Shown here: positions 1 to 6,952 of the stretch, one piece after another
Layout of the letters: each line of letters starts with the position of its first letter
How positions within the stretch are numbered: the stretch's first letter is position 1
DNA from: Candidatus Bipolaricaulota bacterium
Lineage (GTDB): Bacteria > Bipolaricaulota > Bipolaricaulia > Bipolaricaulales > Bipolaricaulaceae
Length of the DNA stretch: 12,502 nucleotides
Reading direction: 5' to 3'
NCBI GenBank assembly: GCA_014360945.1
Contig: JACIWM010000031.1
Span: forward strand, 1 to 12,502
Program-made: the position numbers and the translations under genes
Notes under the pieces: model-generated
The model's database searches: none
What the model was told of the DNA's origin: nothing
Seen by the model: only the letters and a program-made list of their open reading frames with translations

Positions 1-1158
1 CCTTTCCTTTTGACCTGGGCGGAGGACCGGCTTTTCGGAGAAGCGCAGGATCTCTTTCCCGGGGAAGGGGTCACCGTGGTCGTCCGCGTTCCCAAAGAGT
101 TCATTGTTCTTCCTGGCTTCGGCCAGCGCGTCATTTGGTTTTTGGCGGACAACGTCTATGCGGCAATTCCGCTTTTTGTGCTTTTGGGGATGACCTTCAT
201 CTGGTGGCGATGGGGGCGGGATCCGCGGGTGGGCACGGTGGCCCCGGAGTTCACGCCCCCGCCGGGGATCGGGCCGGCCGAGGCTGGCGTCCTCGTGGAT
301 GACCAGTTCAATCCCCAGGATTTCACCGCCGGAATTCTCTCCTTGGCCACCAAAGGCTGGATAAAAATCCGCGACGAGGACCGAGATTTTCGACTTGTCC
401 CCAAAGCGAGCGAAAAGGAACTGACTCCTTTCGAAGAAGCCTTGCGGGAAGCGCTTCTGAGGGGCGGAGGAAAAGAAGGCCCCACCTTTGGGGAGCTCAA
501 ATACAAGCTTTACGAAAAGATCCCGGGACTGCGGGCCAAACTCTTCATGGGCCTTGTGGATAGGGGTTTTTATCGAGCCAATCCTGAAGGAGTTCGCACC
601 TTTTGGCGAAGTCTAGCCATCGGTATCGCCATTTTAGGTGTGCTCCTCCTTTTCCTCTTCAGCAACGTTTATCTTGGTGTAGCGGTGATGGTCTCCGGTG
701 GCATCGTCTTCCTCTTTGCTCCCTATATGCCGCGCAAAACGCCCAAAGGGATCGAGGCTTTGCGGTGGGTCTTGGGTCTTTCGGAATACATCCGGCGAGC
801 GGAAGTGGATCGCCTGGAATTTTCCGCAAAGGAAAAACATTTTGAGGAGCTTCTTCCCTACGCCGTGGCCTTGGGGTTGAGCGATCTTTGGGTGGAGAAA
901 TTCGCAGGGGTGTTGACGGCGCCACCGAGCTGGTATGAGGGCCGCGGGCCCTGGGTTCCCACGGTGTTTCCCGCGCGCCTTATCCTTTTCCATCAGCTCA
1001 GCCATGGGGCAGCCACCGCCGTTCCGAGAACAGCCAGGGGTAAAGGCGGGCCGTTCGGTCCAGCACGGGGTTTTGGTGGTTGGACCGGCGGCTCGGGCTT
1101 CGGTGGCCGCGGCTTCTCCGGAGGAGGGATGGGCGGCGGAGGAGGAAGGGCGTGGTAG
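1..1158 (+). CDS. DUF2207 family membrane protein, C-terminal part (5' end outside window)
   Basis: The reading frame is open from the first base, so the gene starts upstream and only its last ~385 residues are visible. The TTG at 10-12 has no ribosome binding site and is probably internal. In order: a hydrophobic segment (about residues 48-66, ending in WWRWGRD), a soluble part with the FTAGILSLATKGWIKI stretch, two close membrane segments near residues 200-240, then KTPKGIEALRWVLGLSEYI and FEELLPYAVALGL, which are characteristic of DUF2207 (YciQ-like) proteins. The protein ends in a very Gly-rich tail (FSGGGMGGGGGRAW), also typical of the family. No enzymatic function is established for the family. 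It overlaps the downstream LemA-like gene, a pairing I recall as common, which suggests a shared envelope role (inference). The missing N-terminus would normally carry the signal peptide and extracytoplasmic domain. Confidence 0.85.
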   Translation, partial: PFLLTWAEDRLFGEAQDLFPGEGVTVVVRVPKEFIVLPGFGQRVIWFLADNVYAAIPLFVLLGMTFIWWRWGRDPRVGTVAPEFTPPPGIGPAEAGVLVDDQFNPQDFTAGILSLATKGWIKIRDEDRDFRLVPKASEKELTPFEEALREALLRGGGKEGPTFGELKYKLYEKIPGLRAKLFMGLVDRGFYRANPEGVRTFWRSLAIGIAILGVLLLFLFSNVYLGVAVMVSGGIVFLFAPYMPRKTPKGIEALRWVLGLSEYIRRAEVDRLEFSAKEKHFEELLPYAVALGLSDLWVEKFAGVLTAPPSWYEGRGPWVPTVFPARLILFHQLSHGAATAVPRTARGKGGPFGPARGFGGWTGGSGFGGRGFSGGGMGGGGGRAW

Positions 1159-1697
1159 AAACGATCCTTACCGCTCTGGCCATCTTAGCCTTGATCGGGC
1201 TTTTTTCCTTTGTGCGCACAAAAAGGATCGCAAGTCGGCTGGAGCGAGAGCTGGAAAAATCCTGGCAACAGGTTCTTTCTGCCATGGAGGCCCGCATCCA
1301 AGCCCTGGAGGAGCTTCTTTCCGCCCTGCGGGCCGCAGGATACGCCCAAGAGGGCATAAAAAAGCTCCAGGATGCGGTGGAAGCGCTGCGCAAAAGCAAG
1401 GAAGCCCCGCGGGCCTTGGCCGAGGCCGACGAGCGGGTGGAGGTGATTCTGCGCGGGATTTATCGGGCCATTCCCCGGGAGAGGGAGGAACGCGTGCGGC
1501 AAGCCCAAAATCGCCTGGCCTCGGCCGATGAGGAGCTGGACATCGTAAAAAACCGGTATAACGACCTCGTTTTTCAATGGTACGAATTCGGACGCGGTTT
1601 CTTCCGCGGGATTTTGCTGCGCCCCAAAAAGAAGCCTGAACCCTTTGCTCTTCCCGGGGAAGAGGTGGAATTAGCCCGCCGCCGACTTTTGATGTGA
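1152..1697 (+). CDS. LemA family protein
   Basis: A 181-residue protein. I place the start at GTG 1152, which overlaps the upstream TAG (1156-1158) and follows a purine-rich Shine-Dalgarno stretch GGAGGAGGAAGGG at 1138-1150. It opens with one N-terminal membrane segment (ETILTALAILALIGLFSFV), then charged helices (KSWQQVLSAMEARIQALEELL), and ends with RLASADEELDIVKNRYNDLVFQWYEF and a FRGILL segment. This matches the LemA C-terminal pattern (E..IA.AR..YND.V..YN......N..A). LemA proteins are single-pass, helical-bundle envelope proteins of unknown biochemical role. The N-terminal cysteine of lipoprotein-type LemA is absent. The gene is translationally coupled to the DUF2207 gene. The family call is fairly sure; the function is unknown. 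Confidence 0.75.
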   Translation: MVETILTALAILALIGLFSFVRTKRIASRLERELEKSWQQVLSAMEARIQALEELLSALRAAGYAQEGIKKLQDAVEALRKSKEAPRALAEADERVEVILRGIYRAIPREREERVRQAQNRLASADEELDIVKNRYNDLVFQWYEFGRGFFRGILLRPKKKPEPFALPGEEVELARRRLLM

Positions 1698-1720
1698 AGC
1701 TTGTTTCCGATTTAATAAGG

Positions 1721-1749
1721 TTGCACAAAACAAAATGGATGGATAATAT
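1721..1749 (+). promoter_or_regulatory. Predicted sigma70-type promoter of the acd-etfBA operon
   Basis: TTGCAC (1721-1726) lies 17 bp upstream of TAATAT (1744-1749), in an AT-rich patch within the only gap (1698-1792) between the LemA gene and acd. Initiation would fall near 1756, giving a leader of about 40 nt. An overlapping GATAAT (1742-1747) gives a 15-bp spacing and is less likely. Prediction from consensus only. Confidence 0.5.
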
Positions 1750-1780
1750 GCCGGCCGCAGAACGTAGGTTAGGAACGCCA

Positions 1781-1788
1781 AAAGGAGG
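1781..1788 (+). promoter_or_regulatory. Ribosome binding site fixing the acd start
   Basis: AAAGGAGG, a near-perfect Shine-Dalgarno sequence, lies 4 bp before ATG 1793. It makes this ATG the start in preference to the in-frame GTG at 1694, which would add 33 residues unlike the family and would overlap the LemA stop codon. Confidence 0.8.
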
Positions 1789-1792
1789 CGGC

Positions 1793-2998
1793 ATGGATTT
1801 CACGATCACCAAGGAGCAGGAGGAGCTAAAAGCCGTAGTTCGGGAATTTGCTGACAAGCACGTATTTCCAAGGGTTGTGGAGTTTGAGGCAAACCAGGAG
1901 ATTCCGCCGGAGATCGTAAAGGAGATGGCCAGGTTAGGCCTTTTCGGCGTGGTCTTTCCGGAGGAGTACGAAGGACTGGGCCTTGACCCGATCACCGCTG
2001 GGCTTGTGCTTGAAGAGCTGGTCCGTGGAGATCCGGAGTGCTCTTTAGCCGTGGCGTTTTTGGTGCATACGTCTTGGGGCCACATTGCGTGCAAATACGG
2101 AAGTGAGGAGCTTAAGGAAGATGTAATAAAGCGGGCCGCTCGTGGTGATCTTTGGATAGGGATTGCCACAACCGAACCGGGTGCCGGCTCGGATCTGACG
2201 GGTATATCAGTTACGGCTAAAAAAGAAGGCGAGGGATACGTTTTGACCGGGGAGAAAGCCTATATCTCCGGGGTGAAGGAGGCCAAAGAGAAGGGGACAT
2301 GGTTTAAGGACGGAGGCGGCCACGTCACCCTGGCCTATACGGACAAAACCAAAGGCCACCGGGGCATGACCCTCTTCTTCATCCCTCTGACCGATCCGGG
2401 GATCACGGTGAGGCTAGAAAAGGAATTTGGCCGAAAAGGATGGTCCTTTGGGAGCTTCACCATAAACGAGGTGAAGGTTCCGGAGTTTTATAGGATCGGG
2501 GATGAGGGAAAGGGTTTTTATATCGCAATGGAAGGTTTTGATCACGCTCGGGCTTACATAGCTTTGACCTGCGCAGTGGCGGGAAAGAGGGCCTTGGAGA
2601 TCGCCGCTGAGTACACAAAGCAAAGGAGGGCCTTTGGACAGCCGATAGCGAAGTTCCAAGGGGTGCAATTCCAGTTGGCCGAGCATTGGTCCCGGCTCGA
2701 GGCGGCTCATGCCCTGGCCTACAAGGCCCTCTGGGCTTTGAAGATGGAACAGGAAGGAAAGCTCAACAGGTTCGAAGTCACAAAGATAGCGGCCTCGGCC
2801 AAGCTCTTCGCCGTGGAAGCAGCCAAGGCCGCCCTGGATGGAGCTATGCGCTGGATGGGAGCGTTCGCGTACACCGAGGAGAACCCGGTGGCGTTGGCGT
2901 GGAAGGCCGTCAAGAGCTATGACTGGGCCGAGGGTTCCCTGGACATCATGAGGCTTATCGTGGCCCGGGAGGTTTTGGGCAAAGAGTACATAGGATGA
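1793..2998 (+). CDS. Acyl-CoA dehydrogenase
   Basis: A 401-residue FAD enzyme that oxidises acyl-CoA to trans-2-enoyl-CoA, or acts in reverse as an enoyl-CoA reductase, passing electrons to ETF. It has the full family length. Visible are the N-terminal helical domain (1-120), the FAD/substrate motif ATTEPGAGSD (125-134), the beta domain, and the C-terminal helical domain with YTKQRRAFGQPIAKFQ (274-289) and EGSLDIMRLIVAREVLG (380-396). Glu380 aligns with the catalytic Glu of MCAD-type enzymes (YEGT...IQRLIIAR). The 159-178 loop (GVKEAKEKGTWFKDGGGH) is longer than in MCAD/SCAD enzymes. I recall similar loops in archaeal and anaerobe homologues, and it may tune ETF or substrate contact. Chain length cannot be read from the sequence. 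etfB and etfA follow directly, so EtfAB is the likely partner. Confidence 0.93.
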   Translation: MDFTITKEQEELKAVVREFADKHVFPRVVEFEANQEIPPEIVKEMARLGLFGVVFPEEYEGLGLDPITAGLVLEELVRGDPECSLAVAFLVHTSWGHIACKYGSEELKEDVIKRAARGDLWIGIATTEPGAGSDLTGISVTAKKEGEGYVLTGEKAYISGVKEAKEKGTWFKDGGGHVTLAYTDKTKGHRGMTLFFIPLTDPGITVRLEKEFGRKGWSFGSFTINEVKVPEFYRIGDEGKGFYIAMEGFDHARAYIALTCAVAGKRALEIAAEYTKQRRAFGQPIAKFQGVQFQLAEHWSRLEAAHALAYKALWALKMEQEGKLNRFEVTKIAASAKLFAVEAAKAALDGAMRWMGAFAYTEENPVALAWKAVKSYDWAEGSLDIMRLIVAREVLGKEYIG

Positions 2999-3004
2999 GG
3001 CAAC

Positions 3005-3817
3005 ATGGGGCTCAACATAGTCGTCCTTGTCAAACCCGTACCCGATCCAAAGGAACCTCCGCGGTTTAAGCCGGATGGAACGCTGGATCGGTTGGCGATG
3101 AAATTGGCTCTTAACCCCTATGACAAATATGCTGTTGAAGCCGCCCTGCAACTCAAAGAAGCGGTGGGAGGGACCATCTTGGGAGTATCCATGGCCCCTC
3201 CTCACGCTTTGGATGCCCTCAGAGAAGCATTGGCCATGGGGGTGGACGAGTTTGTCCTGCTGGCCGACAAAAGGTTAGCGGGTTCCGATACCTTGGCCAC
3301 TTCTTATGCCCTCAGCATGGTGGTCCGGAAGGTGTGGAGCAACCTTGGTAAATTGGACCTTGTGCTTTGTGGTGTGGAGTCTTCCGATAGCAACACCGCT
3401 CACATAGGCCCTCAGATTGCTGAATGGCTGGGAATACCGGGTGTTTCCTATGTGGACAAAATTCTGGAAGTCAGCGCAGAAGCCGTAAAGGTCAAAAAGA
3501 TAATCGAGGGTGGATCCATGACCCTTTTAGTCAAAACACCGGCGGTGTTGAGCATCGCCGGCACAACATATGTGCCCCGTATTCCCACTCTTCGCGATGT
3601 TCTTTCCGCCAGAAGGAAATCCGTGACCACCTGGAACATTGACGAGGTAGGCATAGATCCGGCCAGAGTGGGGTTGCTCGGCTCTCCCACCAGGGTTGTG
3701 AGGATGTGGGCCGCCGAGGTCAAACGAAAGGGCAAAGTGATAAGCGATCAAGATCCTGACAGGCTTGTGGACGAATTTCTTGAAGAGCTTAGAAAAGACG
3801 GAATAAGCCTAAGGTGA
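3005..3817 (+). CDS. etfB: Electron transfer flavoprotein, beta subunit
   Basis: 270 residues, the usual length is about 255-265. EtfB pairs with EtfA to shuttle electrons from acyl-CoA dehydrogenases. Visible are VKPVPDP at the N-terminus, LNPYDKYAVEAALQLKE (36-52), ALAMGVDEFVLLADKRLAGSDTLATS (75-100), LVLCGVESSDSNTAHIGPQIAEWLGIP (119-145), and a C-terminal recruiting arm. The GSDTLATSYALS stretch resembles EtfBs that accompany anaerobic (Bcd-type) acyl-CoA dehydrogenases more than mitochondrial EtfB. Flavin bifurcation is therefore possible but not shown. The start lies 6 bp after the acd stop, with GAGG at 2997-3000. The acd-etfB and etfB-etfA junctions are nearly identical, TGA(G/C)GCAACATGG. 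Arg codons here are 10 of 16 AGG/AGA. Confidence 0.93.
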   Translation: MGLNIVVLVKPVPDPKEPPRFKPDGTLDRLAMKLALNPYDKYAVEAALQLKEAVGGTILGVSMAPPHALDALREALAMGVDEFVLLADKRLAGSDTLATSYALSMVVRKVWSNLGKLDLVLCGVESSDSNTAHIGPQIAEWLGIPGVSYVDKILEVSAEAVKVKKIIEGGSMTLLVKTPAVLSIAGTTYVPRIPTLRDVLSARRKSVTTWNIDEVGIDPARVGLLGSPTRVVRMWAAEVKRKGKVISDQDPDRLVDEFLEELRKDGISLR

Positions 3818-3823
3818 CGCAAC

Positions 3824-4834
3824 ATGGATAAGATCTTTGTGTACGCGGAAGCCGCCGAGGAGGGCGTGGCTGACTGCTCGTTAGAGCTTGTCGGACGGGC
3901 CAGGGCTCTGGCGGATCAGCACGGGTTTGTTGTTGGCTCAATACTGATCGGGCACGAGCTGCGGAACTGGGCTACGGAGCTCATTCATTACGGGGCTGAC
4001 GAAGTCCATATCGTGGACGGTGGGCCAGCTTCCACCACCAACATGTTGTTCCATGCGAAAGCTGTGGCGGAGGTGGTCAAGGCCGAGGCCCCTGAAATTT
4101 TGCTTTTCCCGGCAACGATAACTGGAAGGGACCTCGCCCCAAGAGTAGCGGTACGGCTGGGCACGGGAGTGACAGCGGATTGCACTTCGGTGGAAATTGG
4201 AACGTATGACGACCCGCTCACCGGGAAGAGGTACGAGAAAATTCTCTACCAGATAAGACCCACTTTTGGGGGCACAGTTATGGCGGCCATCGTGACCCCT
4301 TACCATCGACCCCAAATCGCCACGGTGCGGCCAGGGATATACCCCGTTCCGTCGAAGGATGAAACCAGAACCGGCCAGATTAAGGAATGGCCAATAGGTC
4401 GGGCCGAAGAGGAAAAAAGTTGTATCGAGGTTTTGGAAGTAAAGAGGGAAAAAAGAAAAGTCGACCTCAAGTCGGCTCGGATCATTGTCTCCGGTGGCAG
4501 AGGAGCCAAACCGGAGGGGTTCAAGCTCATCAAAGAACTGGCGGAAGTTCTCGGTGGGGAAGTGGGGGCGTCGCGTGCGGCCGTGGACGCTGGCTGGATG
4601 CCTTACGATCACCAAGTCGGGCTAAGCGGGCAGACCGTTAAGCCCGACGTGTACATAGCGGTGGGCATCTCGGGTGCCATACAGCACGTGGTGGGCATGA
4701 AAGATTCGAAGCTGATCATCGCCATCAACAATGATCCTGAGGCTCCGATCTTCAAGGTGGCTGACTATGGCTTGGTGGGAGACTTGTTCGTTGTGCTGCC
4801 AAAGCTTATAGAGAGGCTGAAGAGGACGTGCTAA
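3824..4834 (+). CDS. etfA: Electron transfer flavoprotein, alpha subunit
   Basis: 336 residues, normal length. The N-terminal domain (1-~200) is the ETF alpha/beta fold. The C-terminal FAD domain shows IIVSGGRGAK (220-229), GASRAAVDAGWMPYDHQVGLSG (248-269), PDVYIAVGISGAIQHVVGMKDSK (274-296) and INNDPEAPIFKVADYGLVGD (301-320). These are the standard FAD-binding elements, including the Arg of GASRA, the GISGAIQH loop and the final Asp-containing stretch. No ferredoxin-like [4Fe-4S] extension is present. It starts 6 bp after the etfB stop with AAGGTGA as Shine-Dalgarno, and it is the last gene of the acd-etfBA unit because a hairpin terminator follows. The electron acceptor (membrane ETF oxidoreductase or, if bifurcating, ferredoxin) is not encoded in the window. 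Confidence 0.94.
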   Translation: MDKIFVYAEAAEEGVADCSLELVGRARALADQHGFVVGSILIGHELRNWATELIHYGADEVHIVDGGPASTTNMLFHAKAVAEVVKAEAPEILLFPATITGRDLAPRVAVRLGTGVTADCTSVEIGTYDDPLTGKRYEKILYQIRPTFGGTVMAAIVTPYHRPQIATVRPGIYPVPSKDETRTGQIKEWPIGRAEEEKSCIEVLEVKREKRKVDLKSARIIVSGGRGAKPEGFKLIKELAEVLGGEVGASRAAVDAGWMPYDHQVGLSGQTVKPDVYIAVGISGAIQHVVGMKDSKLIIAINNDPEAPIFKVADYGLVGDLFVVLPKLIERLKRTC

Positions 4835-4919
4835 AAATTTCGGTGAGATCGTTAAAACATTGCCGCTGTGGAGCTTAGTTTTTCCCGATACGAATAATAT
4901 GGCCGTGTAGCTCCCAGCT

Positions 4920-4948
4920 AAACCAGGTGCCGTGGCCCCTGGTTTTTT
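4920..4948 (+). terminator. Intrinsic terminator after etfA
   Basis: AAACCAGG (4920-4927) pairs perfectly with CCTGGTTT (4938-4945) around a 10-nt loop. The second arm runs into six consecutive T (4943-4948). It lies 85 bp downstream of the etfA stop and would separate the acd-etfBA transcript from hbd-ech. Confidence 0.75.
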
Positions 4949-5088
4949 CATTTTGGAGCTCGAGGCCGACCATAGTAGGAAGTGTATGAAGCGCTCTTTT
5001 CACAATCAGGCGGGGTCAAATACATATCGGTCGGAAACGCAAAGTAAGAAATTTGGCGCTCCAAAGTATAGCCCAGGAGAATTTTGAT

Positions 5089-5117
5089 TTGCCCTGACAT
5101 AGCGGCCGGGCTAGAGT
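5089..5117 (+). promoter_or_regulatory. Weak candidate promoter for hbd-ech
   Basis: TTGCCC (5089-5094) and TAGAGT (5112-5117) are separated by 17 bp; each matches four of six consensus positions. It is the best-spaced pair I found between the etfA terminator and the hbd start. Initiation would be near 5124, giving a leader of about 70 nt. Confidence 0.3.
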
Positions 5118-5196
5118 AGCGAAGATCGCTGGCCCAGGCTTTCATGATGCCAGGGTCTGCACAATGTCACGAGGGAACCGTAAGGAGGGAGGCCAT

Positions 5197-6057
5197 ATGG
5201 AGATCTCGCGTGTTGCCGTTGTAGGCTTTGGGACCATGGGGTCTGGGATCGCTCAGACCTTTGCTCAATCCGGCTTTGCGGTTGTGGCCGTGGATGCAGA
5301 TGAAAATGCGCTTCGCAAAGGAATGGATGCCATAACTAGCGGCCCATTCGGTTTACGGAAGTTAATGGAAAAAGGAAAGCTCACGCAAGAACAAATGCAA
5401 GAAATTCTTTCGCGGATTACAACGGCGACGAAGCTTGACGAAGCCGTGCGTTCGGCGGACTTCGTGGTCGAAGCCATTTTTGAGGACCTTGAGACGAAAA
5501 AGCGCGTATTTAGGGAACTTGATGCTTTTGCTCCCAAGCACGCGATTTTGGCCAGCAATACCTCTACGCTCAGCATAACAGCTCTTGCCGCAGCAACCTC
5601 CAGGCCCGATAAAGTGGTGGGAATGCACTTTTTTAACCCCCCGCAGGTCATGAAACTGGTGGAAGTGGTGCGGGGACTTCAAACATCTGAGGAAACCGTG
5701 AAGTTGGTGAGGGAGCTCGTGGCAAAGCTAGGGAAAACCCCAGTTATTTGCGCGGACGTTCCCGGCTTTATAGCAAACAGGGTGGGAATCATTGCTATCC
5801 TGGAGGCCATAAGGCTATATGAGCAGGGTAACGCCTCAGCGGAGGATATAGACACGGCGATGAAACTCGGGTACAACTGGCCCATGGGGCCGCTGGAGCT
5901 GGCCGATCTTATAGGACTGGACGTGCTTCTCAACATAGCCGAAACGCTTCACAGAGAGACTGGCAATGCCGGTTACCACCCGCCGACTTTGCTCAGACGG
6001 CTTGTAGCCGCGGGCTATCTAGGCCGTAAGGTGGGCAGAGGTTTTTACGCGTATTGA
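5197..6057 (+). CDS. hbd: 3-hydroxyacyl-CoA dehydrogenase (3-hydroxybutyryl-CoA dehydrogenase type)
   Basis: 286 residues, the length of single-function enzymes (~282). It interconverts 3-hydroxyacyl-CoA and 3-oxoacyl-CoA with NAD(P). The start is ATG 5197, 7 bp after AAGGAGGG (5182-5189); the in-frame ATG 5164 has no such site and would precede the Rossmann motif by 11 extra residues. Visible are the dinucleotide loop VVGFGTMGSGIAQ (8-20), an acidic residue after beta2 (VDADENAL) suggesting NAD preference, ASNTSTLSIT (119-128), the catalytic His144 in GMHFFNP, Glu156 in KLVEVV, Asn194 in GFIANRV, and the C-terminal substrate domain ending VGRGFYAY. Glu156 with His144 forms the family's catalytic pair. 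The crotonase gene follows 10 bp later. The symbol is by family; chain-length preference is not known. Confidence 0.92.
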   Translation: MEISRVAVVGFGTMGSGIAQTFAQSGFAVVAVDADENALRKGMDAITSGPFGLRKLMEKGKLTQEQMQEILSRITTATKLDEAVRSADFVVEAIFEDLETKKRVFRELDAFAPKHAILASNTSTLSITALAAATSRPDKVVGMHFFNPPQVMKLVEVVRGLQTSEETVKLVRELVAKLGKTPVICADVPGFIANRVGIIAILEAIRLYEQGNASAEDIDTAMKLGYNWPMGPLELADLIGLDVLLNIAETLHRETGNAGYHPPTLLRRLVAAGYLGRKVGRGFYAY

Positions 6058-6067
6058 GGAGGTCCGC

Positions 6068-6826
6068 ATGAATTATGTGGGCTACGAGAAAAAGGAGAGT
6101 ATTGCGATCATAACCCTCAACAGACCGGAGAAGCTGAACGCGCTTTCAAGGGAACTATTGGAAGGGTTTTTGAACGCACTCAGAGCTGCCAGCAAAGATC
6201 CGGAAGTCAGAGCCGTGGTTATTACTGCTGCCGGCAAAGCTTTTTGTGCCGGAGCCGATGTAACGGAGTTTGCCAAGGACCCTACGGATGTGGCGGAGTT
6301 CATAGATCTTGGACGCAAAGTGTTCGAGCTCGTGGAGTCCTTGGAAAAGCCGGTTATAGCTGCGGTTCACGGAGTTGCACTGGGAGGGGGATTTGAACTG
6401 GCCCTCGCCTGTGATCTAGTGGTGGCCAGCACGGACGCGCAGTTCGGTTCGCCCGAAGTGAACCTAGGCCTAGTGCCGGGTTGGGGAGCAACCCAAAAGC
6501 TTCTTTTTACCGTAGGGCCGCATAAAGCCCGCGAATTGATCATGCTTGGCGAAAAGATCAGCGCTGAAGAGGCTTTAAGGTTGGGCGTGGTTAACAAAGT
6601 CGTTCCAGCGGCTCGGGTTCTGGAGGAAGCCGTGGCTTTGGCGAGCAAGCTAGCCGAAAAAAGTCCGATGGCGGTTGCCGCGGCCAAAAGGATTGTGAAC
6701 AAAAGCTTGGAATTTCTGACCTCGGCCGGACTGGAGGTCGAGCGCCAAGTATTCATCAACACCATCTCCACCCAGGAGGCAAGGGCCAGGATTCAAGCAT
6801 TCCTGGAAAAAAGAAGGGCTGGATAA
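6068..6826 (+). CDS. Enoyl-CoA hydratase (crotonase family)
   Basis: 252 residues, typical for single-domain crotonases (~260). It hydrates trans-2-enoyl-CoA to 3-hydroxyacyl-CoA, linking the Acd and Hbd steps. Oxyanion-hole elements are GKAFCAGADV (56-65) and HGVALGGGFELALACD (101-116). Both acid/base glutamates of true hydratases are present: Glu110 (GGGFEL) and Glu130 (FGSPEVNLGLVPG), corresponding to Glu144 and Glu164 of rat crotonase. This supports hydratase activity over decarboxylase or hydrolase relatives. The C-terminal helical part (VAAAKRIVNKS, ARARIQAFLEKR) is complete. The start ATG has GAGGAGGT (6056-6063) overlapping the hbd stop, so the two genes form one translational unit. 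No thiolase follows. Confidence 0.92.
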   Translation: MNYVGYEKKESIAIITLNRPEKLNALSRELLEGFLNALRAASKDPEVRAVVITAAGKAFCAGADVTEFAKDPTDVAEFIDLGRKVFELVESLEKPVIAAVHGVALGGGFELALACDLVVASTDAQFGSPEVNLGLVPGWGATQKLLFTVGPHKARELIMLGEKISAEEALRLGVVNKVVPAARVLEEAVALASKLAEKSPMAVAAAKRIVNKSLEFLTSAGLEVERQVFINTISTQEARARIQAFLEKRRAG

Positions 6827-6890
6827 AAAACCTTGCGAAGGCCGTATTTTCATCGGAACTTCACAACCCTGGACGCAAGGTCCTATCCTT

Positions 6891-6921
6891 TTGAACTCAG
6901 GTCCTCCAACCATGGTATACT
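6891..6921 (+). promoter_or_regulatory. Extended -10 promoter for the ABC importer operon
   Basis: TATACT (6916-6921) is preceded by TGG (6913-6915), giving the TGn extended -10 element. TTGAAC (6891-6896) is a possible -35 at a long 19-bp spacing, which extended -10 promoters tolerate. Initiation near 6928 gives a leader of about 25 nt before ATG 6953. Confidence 0.55.
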
Positions 6922-6952
6922 TGGGCTAACTTTTGCCCTGGGAGGTGGTTCC

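Larger units (their letters stand above)
4835..5196. other. 362-bp intergenic region between etfA and the hydroxyacyl-CoA dehydrogenase gene
   Basis: It holds the etfA terminator (4920-4948), a small dyad TTTGG-CGCT-CCAAA at 5052-5065, and a weak promoter candidate at 5089-5117. No convincing gene was found. A 65-codon frame on the minus strand (4948-5145) has no ribosome binding site and no recognisable similarity. The length of the gap and the dyads suggest that hbd-ech has its own regulated promoter, but no known operator was recognised. Confidence 0.6.

Noticed and set aside
1168..2169. Long minus-strand open frame (333 codons)
   Set aside because: It is antisense to the LemA gene and the first part of acd, spans their junction, and has a low-complexity composition without domains.
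5052..5065. Dyad TTTGG-CGCT-CCAAA as a regulator site
   Set aside because: Only 5-bp arms and more than 130 bp upstream of the hbd start; it matches no operator I recognise.
4948..5145. Minus-strand 65-codon open frame in the etfA-hbd gap
   Set aside because: No Shine-Dalgarno before its ATG and no recognisable domain. It would start inside the probable hbd promoter region and end in the etfA terminator.
6831..6850. Small hairpin CCTT-GCG-AAGG followed by a T-rich stretch after the crotonase gene
   Set aside because: Only 4 bp of stem and an interrupted T-run. It may help termination but is too weak to call.
6833..6952. N-terminal extension of the solute-binding protein by 40 codons
   Set aside because: It precedes the signal peptide and overlaps the promoter; the internal ATG 6953 has its own Shine-Dalgarno.
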